Shown here one piece after another: positions 19,878 to 30,064 of a DNA stretch of 64,000 nucleotides. The number at the start of each line of letters is the position of its first letter. Positions within the stretch are counted from its first letter, which is position 1. The DNA lies in the NCBI GenBank assembly GCA_020466095.1, contig CM035807.1, positions 54,254,878-54,318,877 on the forward strand, in the 5' to 3' direction. The notes under the pieces are model-generated. The model was given only the letters and a program-made list of their open reading frames with translations. It ran no database searches and had not been told where the DNA came from. Made by a program: the position numbers and the translations under genes. Source of the stretch: Chlorops oryzae (lineage: Eukaryota; Arthropoda; Insecta; Diptera; Chloropidae).

Positions 19878-20774
19878 AAGAAAGCTAAAGTCGGTCAAGC
19901 CCGACTTTGAAATACCCAGCGTGCCGACATTATGAGCGCACTATAACTTGCTTCTCTATTTGTGGGCGTGGCAGTGAGAGGACAACATAAATTATTTCCC
20001 TAAGCCTTTCATTCGCCTTGGTGAACCTATGTTGCGAATTTGGAGCTTCTACGCCTTTTACTTCGGAAGTTGCGAAAAATCTTCATTTGTGGGCGTGGCA
20101 GTGGGCGGGCCACATAAAATTTTTACCTACACCTTTCATTCGCCTTGGTGAACCTATGTTGCGAATTTGAAGCTTCTACGCCTTTTACTTCGGAAGTTAT
20201 GAAAAATCTCTATTTGTGGGCGTGGCAGTGGGCGGGCTACATAAATATTTGTTCCTACACCTATCATTTGCCTTGGTCAACCTATGCTGCGAATTTGAAG
20301 CTTCTACGACTTTTACTTCACAAGTTACGATAATCCCATATTTTTGGGCTTATTTGTGGGCGTGGCTCGAGAAGGGCGGCGGCTATTTTTTTTACCAGGA
20401 AATGTCCCTTTTTGTAGTTCACCAGCACACCAAATATCAATGGAATGTGTTGAGTGGTTCGCAAGTTACAAGCATTTTACTGAAAACAATAAATTCATTT
20501 GGGGCGTGGCAGGGGGCGGATGTCTCCCATTTTTACTTAGGATCATACTCGGACCCCGGTATACATGTGTGTCAAATTTCGACTTCATTGGTTCAGCCGT
20601 TTCGGAGGAGGTCCGACCACGGACGGACGGACAGACGGACATGTCTAAATCGATTCAGTTTTTGTTCCTGATCATTTCTATATATATATTTTTTTCTATA
20701 TCTCCGGAGCTTAATTCTCCCTGTTACAAGATTTGCACAAAACTAATATACCCTGCTTACGCTGGGTATAAAAA
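19876..20774 (+). mobile_element. INE-1/DINE-1-like (Helitron-related) repeat in env
   Basis: The left end CAAGTAAGAAAGCTAAAGTC resembles the fragment at 27349, and the right end is ACCCTGCTTACGCTGGGTAT. The interior has a GGACGGACGGACAGACGGAC run (about 20621-20640) followed by ATGTCTAAATCGATTCAG, the hallmark of INE-1-type repeats in flies. It has no coding capacity of its own; long frames here are accidental. No target duplication is visible, as expected for Helitron-like insertion. It interrupts env between two parts that both read as env. Confidence 0.6.
19961..20510 (+). repeat. Tandem repeat array (~127-bp units) inside the INE-1-like element
   Basis: TGTGGGCGTGGC-type starts occur at 19961, 20088, 20215, 20355 and, degraded, about 20501. 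The first three units are 127 bases apart and share the blocks 'ttcattcgccttggtgaacc' and 'gaagcttctacgcctttta'. Later units are longer and more diverged. Internal tandem arrays are common in INE-1/Helentron relatives. Confidence 0.85.
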
Positions 20775-21228
20775 CGCCAACGAACTGAAGATAAGCCAAA
20801 CTTGCGATAAGAGAGACATAAGTGTAAAGAATAACGTCTTCATAACCTTTTCAAACTGCAGTATCACAATTGAAAACGAGAAATTTTTTAACTCTCAAGC
20901 GGTAATGGAGGAAAGGTATTTTTATCCAGTTAAACAATTTAACTTTAACAACAAACCAATAGTTTTCGAAGACATAATAGTGAACAGCTTTAAAAATAGA
21001 CCCTACATATAAGAATTGAAATTTCATCAGAACGTGTCTTATGGTCTCAGTGGTACCCTTCTCTTTTTGATCATAGCAATTCCATTAGCATGCGTCATAG
21101 TTTTAAAAAGGAAATCCATAAAAGTAGAGGTGAAACAGGAAGTAGCAAAGGATAATGTACGAAGGAAGAAAAGCATGAGAACGATTTTAAAACGTTACGA
21201 AGCATCAGAGGAAACGGAAGAGGTATAA
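20775..21228 (+). pseudogene. env: Errantivirus env, C-terminal part with transmembrane anchor
   Basis: Env reading resumes at about 20775. It contains a potential glycosylation site and cysteine (NCSITIEN), then a TAA stop at 21010-21012. In the same frame a single membrane span follows (SGTLLFLIIAIPLACVIVL, about 21046-21102) with a basic cytoplasmic tail (KRKSIKVEVKQ, RRKKS) ending at 21226-21228. The order of ectodomain, anchor and basic tail is standard for insect F-type envelope proteins. The premature stop removes the anchor. Confidence 0.8.
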
Positions 21229-21733
21229 GCCGACGTTTTCAGACTTTTTGCACGACCCTCGTACAAGCGAACCAATGTGGGTTAAGTCAAGTCAGCAGTA
21301 GCGAATAATAAAATTTCTTTTTCGAGAATAAGACTATTTCCCCACAACCTTTTCCAGAAATGCAGAGTAGAAAGAAAAAAAAAAAAAAAAACTAAATAAA
21401 AACTTTTGCGCAAGAAAAGCCAAATTTAAATTATTGTAGTTCGTGATTTAATACCGCAGCGGAAAGTACTACAATTAAAAAAAAAAAAGGGATAAAGAAC
21501 ACAGAACCCAGAATAATTACAAGAAGGAATCTAGGCGGACTAATTAACATATTTGTCTCATTTAAGGCGAAATTCTTTTGGAGAAAGTAATCGGCGTAAC
21601 GATTTTGTAAGTATAGTTAATCACGTTTAATTTTCAGGACAACTCTTACAACTTAAATATTTAATTTTTAGTCGAATTGTTCAGTGTTCTTCCTTTTGCG
21701 GGGATCAAATAAGAAAATAAAAACAAACAAAAA
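21229..21733 (+). other. Non-coding spacer between env and the Ulp1-like ORF
   Basis: AT-rich sequence with A-runs at about 21378-21392 and 21477-21488. No coding frame is seen. A pyrimidine-rich stretch before an AG (TTTTTAGTCG, about 21665) could be a splice acceptor for the following ORF, but this is only a possibility. Confidence 0.45.
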
Positions 21734-22274
21734 ATGTCAGAAAAACATTTATGTTATCCTTCGATCGGAAAAAGAGCAACAGAAATAACACGGCAAGACT
21801 ACAATACACTAATAAACAACCAGTGGTTGGGAGATACGCACATCAATGTTTTTTTTAGATTGGATATTAAAAAGGCGTAGTTCCGTGGTAGAATTTGTAC
21901 ACATTTTCAGTTCTTTTGCGTACACGGGAATTAGGGCAGCTTTAGATTCAACGAAAGATATAGCAGAGCTACGAATTCGAACAATCATGAAAAGCATTGA
22001 TGTAGGCAAAATAAAAATTTGGATGTTTCCAATATGCGTGAACAACAACTGGATGTTGGTAATTATGCAGAATAAAATAATTCATGTGTTGGATTCTCTC
22101 CAACCGCACGATTACAGGGAGATCGCATCCAACATTGCAAAATACAATAGTCAATTAATACTAGAGCATTTTATCTTTCCACAATGTCCGAAACAAAAAA
22201 ATCTTATAGACTGTGGGATATTTGTTTTACAATTTGCGGAGGGTTTTTTCCACAAAGTTGGAGGAAAACACTGA
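21734..22274 (+). pseudogene. Ulp1/SENP-like (peptidase C48) domain ORF, frameshifted
   Basis: Starting at ATG 21734 the frame gives the C48 entry block (ITRQDYNTLINNQWLGDTHI). A run of eight T (21849-21856) then shifts it into the frame of 21846-22274, which continues the fold. Counting from Met 21846: NNNWML (66-71, canonical N-x-HW), VLDSLQ (81-86, catalytic Asp83) and CPKQKNLIDCGIFVLQF (114-130, oxyanion Gln117, nucleophile Cys123). Ulp1/SENP enzymes remove SUMO from proteins. The catalytic His position holds Asn68, one base change away. The ORF lies between env and the 3' LTR in the sense of the element. Such a domain is not part of known errantivirus gene sets as far as I know. Confidence 0.75.
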
Positions 22275-22311
22275 AATTTGTAAAAATGGAATTATATCAT
22301 AGTTAGGGAAA

Positions 22312-22536
22312 ATGAAAATAACAAGATGCGTTCTAGCTAAATTAATAAAGAGTTGGAGTCAAAACACAGAGGACCAAGAAGTATCATCAGAAGAATGGGA
22401 ATGTCTAAGAGAAATAATAAAGAAATGACGTAGTAAGAAAAAACGTAATATAAGAGACAAAATATATTTAAACGGTAAATCCTTCAGATTGACCGTAGAT
22501 TTTGCAAAAAAATTTAAAATAGAAAGACTAAACTAA
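22312..22536 (+). pseudogene. Small ORF after the Ulp1-like domain, one internal stop
   Basis: From ATG 22312 to TAA 22534-22536 runs a 74-codon stretch with a single internal TGA near 22426. Composition is charged (SEEWECLREIIKK, then RSKKKRNIRDKIYLNGKSFR). It could be a C-terminal extension of the protease ORF in another frame or a separate small protein. I do not recognise it; that it reads sensibly through nearly all its length is the only support. Confidence 0.35.
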
Positions 22537-23081
22537 TTAGAAGTAAATATTAAGGAAATATATTAAGAGAGAAAAAAAAAACAGAACTTGTAAGCAAAAT
22601 ATAAAGAAAAAAAAAAGAATAATATCTAATGTACTAATAGAACGTGAGAAGCTTAAAGTTAGAGTAAAATAAACACCTTTAAAAAAAAAAAAAAGAAGTT
22701 TAAAAAATTGTTCGCACAACAATATTTTTATCAAAGTTGTATAGAAGAACAAAAAAAACATATTTCATTAGCTAGCCGTCGAGCTCCAACACGCACCAAC
22801 AGGAGAATCAACTACACAAGAAGCCATACATAAAGGATTTAGCGGATTTTCGAATACATCAATATCGACGCACAGACTACGGGTTGCAGTATCTAAAACA
22901 CGGTTGCGGGCAGAGCAATAATTATACCTACAGCAACCAGAAATCTTCAGGTGATAAAATTTTGCGAAGCAAGTCATCACAATCTGGCCAACAACTCCTT
23001 TAAAAGGAGGAGGGATGTCGTGCAATAGTTTTTTAAGCAGACATTCCGAGATTTTGCAGTCACGATGCTCGCGACTCCTTT
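22537..23081 (+). other. 3' untranslated tail with duplicated purine-tract block
   Basis: A-rich sequence (runs at 22573, 22608 and 22681) is followed by a less AT-rich stretch at 22770-22990 that is open in one plus frame but unrecognised. The block ctcctttaaaaggaggaggg (22994-23013) is a second copy of the sequence around the true purine tract, 76 bases upstream of it. Confidence 0.55.
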
Positions 23082-23095
23082 AAAAGGGGGAGGGA
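23082..23095 (+). other. Polypurine tract of the errantivirus
   Basis: AAAAGGGGGAGGGA lies directly before the 3' LTR and would prime plus-strand DNA synthesis. A near copy 76 bases upstream is described with the preceding tail. Confidence 0.85.
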
Positions 23096-23880
23096 TGTTG
23101 TGAGTCAACATTCGACTCACTATCATTCAATTATTATATATGATGGTCTCCTTAACAAGCGCAGCAATATTTCAAAGAATGAAATATAGCAACAAAATCG
23201 AAACAACAACAGCTCTAAACGATCCATGGGCATGGGCACTCAACAAGCCAAAGCAACAACAATTAGCAAACCGAGCTTCACTCCGGGTATTGAAACATGA
23301 TCAAGGTTGGCACGCGACAAGAGCGGCAAACAATAGTTCCGAATGCAAACGAATTCGGATGACACCTGGCCGGAAAGTGCAAATGCGGCAATTATGATAG
23401 CTGGTGAGCTCGAAAATCGATTGAGCGAAAGCAAATCGACAAGCACAGGTCAACTATTGTGACAGGTAGCGATTGGGAAATCGCTAAAGCGGTCAACATT
23501 GAACCTAAGCAGCAACTTCGGGAAAAATCGTTTGACAGCAATTGCGAAATCGAAAATGCGGTCTCAGCGGTTTCATTCTATATAAACGGAAGATCGAATT
23601 GGAGAAAAGTACTCTTTGCGGAAGACCAGTTTGTGACAGTCTCAGCTCGACTCGTATGTACTCACCAGTGGCAACAGCGATTAGAGCGTGGACTTGGAGC
23701 TTAGGGGACTAGGGAAGTTTTAAGAGTAAATGTAAGGAGATAGAATAAGCTATCTTGTGAAGGAAAAAGGATTTTAAATAAAAGATTGTAACGTTGAAAT
23801 CTTGTGTCCTCTCTTATTTCACAAGCGGATTCTATGCACTATGTTCATAGGGAACATATCGCTTGTATAGAATTACAACA
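23096..23880 (+). repeat. 3' LTR of the errantivirus (785 bp, full length)
   Basis: It starts TGTTGTGAGTCAAC and ends GAATTACAACA. The region around 23580 (TATATAAACGGAAG) is a likely TATA box, and AATAAA at 23777-23782 a poly(A) signal; both lie in the part deleted from the 5' LTR. The 5' LTR of this copy has therefore lost its promoter and poly(A) region. Confidence 0.92.
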
Positions 23881-23884
23881 CAGT
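23881..23884. repeat. Target site duplication CAGT, right side
   Basis: Identical to 3314-3317, directly behind the 3' LTR; it closes the errantivirus insertion. Confidence 0.9.
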
Positions 23885-25228
23885 CAACTATAACGAAGCC
23901 TTCGTCATATCAACTCTTCCTTGTATTAAAACATAAAAGATTGAAAGCGGAAGTTCTGACAGCAAAAACAGTACACATTTAACACTCAGAGCGAATTAAA
24001 TAATCTCATATGAGTCGAAAATATATCAAATCCAAAAGGTAAATTGCATAATACGCGTCCCCAAGAGTAGAATTATCTTAAAGCAAAAACCATAGCTACC
24101 TGTTTTGGAGGAATAGGCAACAACTTTTCAATTTTTCTTGTGAAGCTTTAATAAAATACTTATTACTCTGAAAGAGGAGGTTTATTTCGGGAACTCAAAT
24201 TAGAGTTTAAAAGACGTTCATGGCGGATTTTTGATGACTAAGAGCTTCCCCTGTTGCACAGAGGAATCGAATTGCCACCCATTCTTGTAGCGTATGGAGT
24301 TGGCATTAAGAAATCGTAAGATCAGATCGCGCAGATATTGAGAGTCATTAGTAACGAAAAGTATCACTTAACTAGTATAAAACTAACCAACATGCATTTT
24401 ACCTCTCCTTCCCTTTCAAGTAGCTGTCATTATTACTGGCCTGCCAGAAGGCTTTCCTAAGTTTTCCTTGTGTTCGTGCCACTACGAGGTCATTTTGATA
24501 TTCACAGATAAAATAGGATGACCACGTACCTTGGTTCGTTAATAGGGCTGCCGATGGTATTCCCAAGAATATGGGAGTTGATTAAAGCTTGATCGGTTGT
24601 TACTGTTGTTGTTATTTTGGTGGCGGTAGCAGTTTTTGTAAATCGCATTCTAAATGCGAAATGGAATTAAATTTGATTCTTTTGGTCTTTATATTTTTTG
24701 TTTGGGCGGCTTTCAATCACGGCAAATCGGTTTCACGAGAATAAACTAAACTTACGCACTTACGGTTAAACGTGGTAAAAAATCTTATAATTTGGTTTTC
24801 TTAACTTATGTTTAGGATGTGCAGAAGCGATTAACACACCATTATATATGCTGCGTTTAAAACCTTACAACTGTTTATTTCTTATATGCCTCGAACGAAA
24901 AAATGCTGGAGACGGAAATGCCCATACGTATAAAATACAAACCTACTTAGTCCATATACATTTTAAAAATTATTTTCACTTACAAAAATTATAAGAAGTC
25001 TTCCCTTATGATATGTTCTCACTATAGGAGTTAAGTACTTAACCCGATACTTTATCTCAAAGCGTTCATATCAGGTTAGAGCGAGTAAAGGTTTACAAAC
25101 GTCGTATGACCCAGCCGGAAAGTGCACTACTTCTGCACTACTTCCGAAGTGGTGAAAATTCATACTGCGGCTACTCGCATTTGTTTGAAATATAAAAAAC
25201 GCGCAAGGTATATCCGATATACTATATA
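23885..25228. other. No gene recognised
   Basis: This is unique-looking AT-rich sequence beyond the retroelement. No frame shows a domain or a convincing codon pattern. It would be continuous with the segment before 3314 in the empty site. Confidence 0.5.
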
Positions 25229-26516
25229 TTAGGTGTAGTAAAAAGAAATCCATTATTTTTGCATTAAATTGAGGGCTTTATTTAAGATAGTTAGAATGAC
25301 CCGATTTAGGTCAAATATGCGCCGTTTTGTTCGATAACTTGTTGCCATTTTAAAGGTAATTTCATTATGCCCCTCTCATAGAAGCCCTCGTTCCTATTAG
25401 CAAAAAATTGAGACAGTCGAATTTCAGAAGCCTCTCTTGAAGCGAATGTTTCACCAGCAAAATTGTTCGCCATGGACAGGAACAGATGGTAATCACTTGG
25501 TGCCAGGTCCGGACTATAAGGTGGATGCAGAAGAACCTCCCAACCAAACTCCCGGAGCTTCTGGCGAGTCACAATCGATGTGTGTGGCCTGGCGTTGTCC
25601 TGATGGAACACAATTCCTCTCCTATTGGCCAAAGCTGGCCGCTTATGGGCGATTGCTTCCTTCAGACGGTCCAATTGTTGACAGTAGAGTTCCGAGTTAA
25701 GAGTTTTGCCGTATGGGAGCAGCTCATAGTAGATAATTCCTTGCCAATCCCACCAAACACACAGCAAAACCTTCCTGGCCGTCAATCCTGGCTTGGCCAC
25801 CGTTTCCGCCGGTTCACCGTGTTTCGACCACGACCGTTTTCGCTTGACGTTGTCGTAAGTGACCCAGTTTTCATCACCAGTCACCAACCGCTTCAGAAAT
25901 GGGTCGATTTTGTTGCGGTTCAGCAGCGATACGCAGATGGAAATTCGGTCTATGAGGTTTTTTTGCGTTAACTCGTGTGGCACCCATACATCGAGCTTCT
26001 TTGTGTATCCAGCCTTATTCAAATGGTTCCAAACGGTTTTTTGTGCAATCTTTAGCTCTTTTGCAATCGAAACAGTGCTAACATGACGGTCGGACTCGAT
26101 AATTTCCATGATTTGATCGACATTTTCGACAATTGGCCTTCCAGTGCGTGGTGCATCCTTGACATCGAAGTTACCGGAACGGAATCGACGAAACCAAAAT
26201 TGCGCATGATTGGCTGTTACAGTATCAGGTCCATAAACGCTATTCACATTTTCAGCCGCCTGGCTTGCGTTTTCTCCCTTATCGAAGAAAAACTGTAAAA
26301 TGTAGCGAATTTTCTCTTTGCTGATGTCCATCTTTGACAAGCTCTCAAACAAAACTGAATCAATCAATCAAAAAAGTGCCAAAAAAGCTTTTTTAGTAGG
26401 AACTGTCATCTTTCTAATGCCTCCTAGCGGAACACGATCGGACTTATACAACGCGAGATGCAGATGAATAACGCCATCTATTGGAAAAATAATGGATTTC
26501 TTTTTACTACACCTAA
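25229..26516 (-). mobile_element. Mariner element, copy 1 (1,288 bp), complete
   Basis: Inverted ends start TTAGGTGTAGTAAAAAGAAA on both sides, with TA target duplications at 25227-25228 and 26517-26518. The transposase ORF on the minus strand is uninterrupted. A second copy of the same length lies at 35752-37039. Perfect ends, intact ORF and near identity between copies suggest recent activity. Confidence 0.95.
25306..26367 (-). CDS. Mariner transposase (DD34D), intact, 353 residues
   Basis: It cuts and pastes the element by binding the inverted ends. The N-terminal helix-turn-helix region (DKGENASQAAENVNSVYG...RTGRPIVEN) and the linker WVPHEL are present. Catalytic residues are Asp in VTGDENW, Asp in FHQDNARPH and Asp in SPDLAPSDYH, with 34 residues between the last two. 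Full mariner length is about 345 residues, so the first ATG may add a few; MDISKEKIRY, 12 residues downstream, is an alternative start. The type looks cecropia-like, which is a judgement by eye. Nothing in the frame speaks against function. Confidence 0.92.
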   Translation of the reverse strand: MIDSVLFESLSKMDISKEKIRYILQFFFDKGENASQAAENVNSVYGPDTVTANHAQFWFRRFRSGNFDVKDAPRTGRPIVENVDQIMEIIESDRHVSTVSIAKELKIAQKTVWNHLNKAGYTKKLDVWVPHELTQKNLIDRISICVSLLNRNKIDPFLKRLVTGDENWVTYDNVKRKRSWSKHGEPAETVAKPGLTARKVLLCVWWDWQGIIYYELLPYGKTLNSELYCQQLDRLKEAIAHKRPALANRRGIVFHQDNARPHTSIVTRQKLREFGWEVLLHPPYSPDLAPSDYHLFLSMANNFAGETFASREASEIRLSQFFANRNEGFYERGIMKLPLKWQQVIEQNGAYLT

Positions 26517-27296
26517 TATATCATCGAGAAATTGCAAATAAAAATGGAATTTGCTTTATTAGAAATGTTTAAAGAAGCTGAAAAAGCCAAAGGAATATTG
26601 GAAGCAATAATATTAGAAGACCATTGCAATATCCGCAGGAACAAAAAAAGATTAATGGATTTAATAGTGAAAGCGGCATCACAAAACGTTCCACGACCTG
26701 TGATTAAAATTTACATATCCAAATACGTGCATCGTTCCCCACTCATTTTCTGCACGTGAAAGCTTCCTGCCAGTGTCGTAAAATTTTTACCCGGTTTTTG
26801 TACTCGGTGTTAGCAAATGTAACTGAAATTTTCAAATGCAACTCTGCGCTAACCTAAGTATTAAATGTTAACCCGGGGTTAATTTTCGGGTTAGATGATT
26901 TTTTTTATATGCGTTTTGACATTTGAACCCCTGAAAATTTGAACGATAACCCTAACCCGGCCTTTACGCATAACTGCCTCAAAAACTTTTAAATCAAGAA
27001 AGCTTAGAATTTAATGAAAGAAGTTTTGTACCTTAAATGTTACATTTGTACGCTTTTTCAATCTTTTCACATTTAAGGCAAGGCTTTTATAAAATTTTGC
27101 TGGGCGAATGTACCACACGCAGTGCTTTCAATTCTCAAATACTATAAGTACTTAGAGAGAACGTTTAGCTATAAAATTACTTCAACCAATGTTGTCAAAT
27201 AATAACTGTACGCGCACAGCGTTCAAATACGCGACAAAACCAATTCCTTGTAGTATTTGTTCCAGACCTGGGCAAAGCCAATAACAGAGTTTTATG

Positions 27297-27745
27297 ATTA
27301 CAATTCAAGTACTAAATTGTAATTGAAACCCCTCAATTACATCGAAAAACAAGTAGGAAAGCTACGGTTGGTCCATCCCGACTTCGGTATAGTCAGCTTT
27401 CTAATCTTTTGCCGTATATTTTGCCTTAAATTTATAAACAATATATGCTTACTTACTTGTTTTTCAATGTAATTGAGGTGTTTTTATTACTTGTAACTGG
27501 AAATTTTCCAATAACAATTACATGTAGTTGTAATTGAGATATTTTAATTACAATAACATGTAATTGTTATTGAGAATATTTAATTACAATTTTGTAATTA
27601 AAATAGAGATGTTTCAATTACAATTGAAATTTTATATTGGAACATCTTAAAATACACTTACGAGTAATTTTGATTGAGTTTTTTCCATTACAATAATAAG
27701 TAATTGTAATTGAGTGTGTAATCAATTACGGAATGTAATTGCGTC
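27297..27745. repeat. TAATTAC-rich low-complexity region
   Basis: Alternating forms of ttacaattac, tgtaattgtaattgag and acatgtaatt recur throughout and run in both orientations, making the region partly self-complementary. An INE-1-like fragment is embedded at 27349-27425. It looks like a degenerate satellite or an expanded inverted repeat rather than a gene. Confidence 0.6.
27349..27425 (+). mobile_element. INE-1-like repeat, left-end fragment
   Basis: ACAAGTAGGAAAGCTACGGT and the following TCCCGACTTCGGTATA match the left end of the repeat in env (from 19876) with several differences. Only the first 60-80 bases are present. Confidence 0.45.
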
Positions 27746-29077
27746 TGCCCACGTCTGATTTGTTCCTACATATTCACCGCAATATTTTTTATTTGCATTG
27801 TGCTATACAACAAGCACTTGGAAACAGTGCGAAAAATGCATGTTTGCAGCGGTTTTTTTATGTATAATAGGCCAAATGTGTTTGAATTTAAGCGCACTTA
27901 CTTTTCTAAACATACCCTGCTTAATGATTAATACAATCGTAAATACAATCGACGAGTTTAGCCAGTAGGTGCAATCTCATAACGAAAACAAATCCAAAAC
28001 CACTTCTGCTTGCCTCTGAGAGGACTTGCATTTACTTGGATTTGTGCCAAATGAAGAGATGAAAATAAGTGTAAGGTAAACAAAAAACGTAAGGACTATT
28101 TGGGCTCTTGTTGAGCTTGTAGCTATATATGTATGTAGCTATGAATAGCTATGAAAGGCAATGGAGATCATAAATAGCTACACTGTAGTTTTGTATACAT
28201 TCCGTCCTTTATATCTTAATATACAGTAAATATTGGTTTTTTTAGTTATATGATTTAAAACGCTGTACATTTACGCTCATTTTGGGTAGAAAACTTAACG
28301 AAAAAATTCACAGCTATTTAGTATTATTGTTTTGTTATGATTTAATCAATTATTCGTAGTCAGTTTTGCGCTCATCTGAAAAGGTTTAAGTGCAATAACT
28401 TTAGTTCGAGTCGATCTATGTGGACGAGTGGTCGCGCATTTCCTTGTGATTTAAATTTCAATTCAATTTCAATTCAATAAAATTTACTGAGAATTATTAC
28501 AAAGAATATAGCTTTTGAGTACAATGGAAGGAATATAATAGTCAACTTATCAATTCACATTTGATTAAATTAACCTAACTTATACCCTACATCTGCTATC
28601 TTGACTAAGAAAAATGAAAAAATTTCAAAATCAAATTCAAAAATTCATTTAAAATTAACTACAAGAGAATAAAGGAGAATTGAATTCCAAATACGTTTTG
28701 CACTGACAAAGAAGCAACGCTCCGAGTTTAAGTAATTTAATTAAGGTATTATTAAAATCGGGTTCCTACCGGATAATATGAATCTCAGTTTGTCATAAAG
28801 GTATTGAGGAGCCTTTGTGTGAATTTGTTTGTGGAGAAAAATAAGATTTCTGACACGGAGGTAGTTGTCTAAACTACAGCCGAGAATTTTATATCTCCTA
28901 CTACTGACATGGTCAAATTTGTTTATACCATATACGTAACGCGTTGCAAAATTAAAAGCGACTTCTTATTTATGTAAAGTGACAGAATGAAGTTTGGTAT
29001 AAACATTTTCAGCGTAGTGTATCAAAGGCATAATCAACTGTTAAACGAGATATTTATATATTTATATTAGTATTTAA

Positions 29078-30064
29078 ACCGCCCCCAATCTATTTGCGCG
29101 GGCGGAGCTCGAATGCACTTGTTGCCAAATTAGCTAATTTAGTAGGCAATAGCAACTTTTACGTAGTTCTCTTAACTAGGGGTAATATCCATGAAACTAA
29201 AATTCAAACAAACACGGATGATAGTAACCGAAAAGTTGGAAAAGAGTTTGAAGGAGCGAATAAACATTTTTACACATACCAGCTGAAGAGCAGCAAAGGT
29301 ATTACAGTGGTGATCAAAGGTATTGAATCAGATGTTGACACAAACGAAATAAAGAGTGCGCTAGAAAAGAATGGTTTTCACGCAAGATCGGTTATAAATA
29401 TATTTAACAAAGCTAAAATTCCTCAGCCTATGTTTAAAGTTGATATGTTGCCGGACAACTTAAAGCTTAAAAAAAAAACGAAATCCATCCGATATACAAT
29501 TTGCAGTTCCTGGTGCATCGTAAAATAACGGTAGAAGAGCCACATAAAAGAAATGGTCCCATACAATGTGCCAACTGCCAAGAATTTGGACACACAAAAT
29601 CGTATTGTACATTGCGCATCGTATGTGTAATATGTGGCGAGCTTCATCACAGCTCAGTCTGTGATAAAAAATCAGAAAATGATCGCAATTTACTTAAATG
29701 TAGTAACTGCGATGGAAATCATTCAGCAAATTTCAGAGGTTGTCTAGTTTATCAAGATTTGAAAAAACGAATCAATATTAAATAAGAATCAGCTCGTAAT
29801 CCTACAAAAAATATTACTGTTTCGGTACCACTATCCTCTCACAACCTTAATTTGAACCCTGTAACTCCAGGAGTTTCTTATGCCAATGCACTAAAACCCG
29901 CGACCCCTATAAGTGCTCCTACTAACAATAACAGTAGTCTTGAGATAATGATATCTACTCTAACTCAAAATTTGTCCCAATTTATGCAAACAATGCAAAG
30001 CTCACTCGACAGAATTGTGCAAATGCAAACACAATTAATGACAGCACTTTGGGCTAAAATATGA
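29078..30064 (+). pseudogene. LINE ORF1 (Gag-like), truncated and shifted
   Basis: The frame starts inside the conserved PPIYLRGRSS block and runs to 29528. A shift in an A-run near 29470 moves it to 29501-29785, which holds three knuckles: CANCQEFGHTKSYC, CVICGELHHSSVC and CSNCDGNHSANFRGC. After a stop at 29783-29785 the tail continues (LNPVTPGVSYANALKP) to TGA 30062-30064. It would bind LINE RNA. The last codons overlap the ORF2 start as ATGA. Confidence 0.82.

Larger units (their letters stand above)
3318..23880 (+). mobile_element. Env-bearing gypsy element (errantivirus) with extra PTP and Ulp1-like domains
   Basis: The element has two direct LTRs (TGTTGT...ACAACA), a perfect CAGT duplication, a primer-binding site, gag with CCHC knuckles, pol in the order protease-RT-RNase H-integrase, env with a furin site, and a purine tract. 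It is 20.6 kb long because a MITE (4756-5390), an antisense mdg1/412-type element (12367-19652) and an INE-1-like repeat (19876-20774) are nested inside. An antisense ORF at 10865-11340 may be a further insertion. Two domains are foreign to ordinary errantiviruses: a tyrosine phosphatase fused to the end of integrase and a Ulp1-like protease after env. Most ORFs carry frameshifts or stops, so this copy is an inactive endogenous relic. The LTRs differ by about 2% over the shared 440 bases. Confidence 0.9.
26519..29077. other. No gene; AT-rich intergenic sequence
   Basis: A short plus-strand open frame at 26532-26759 has no recognisable domain. Motifs like 'ataaccctaacccg' (26948-26961) recur near 57829-57842 and may mark remains of one dispersed repeat. 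Apart from the TAATTAC-rich stretch and the INE-1-like fragment listed separately, I see nothing. Confidence 0.45.

Noticed and set aside
20216..20671. Long plus-strand frames in the env region
   Set aside because: They run through the tandem array and the GGACGGAC block of an INE-1-like repeat; periodic sequence keeps frames open by chance. Only the last part (from about 20775) is env.
25437..26298. Several long plus-strand frames in the mariner
   Set aside because: They are shadows of the intact transposase on the minus strand and recur in the same places in the second mariner copy.
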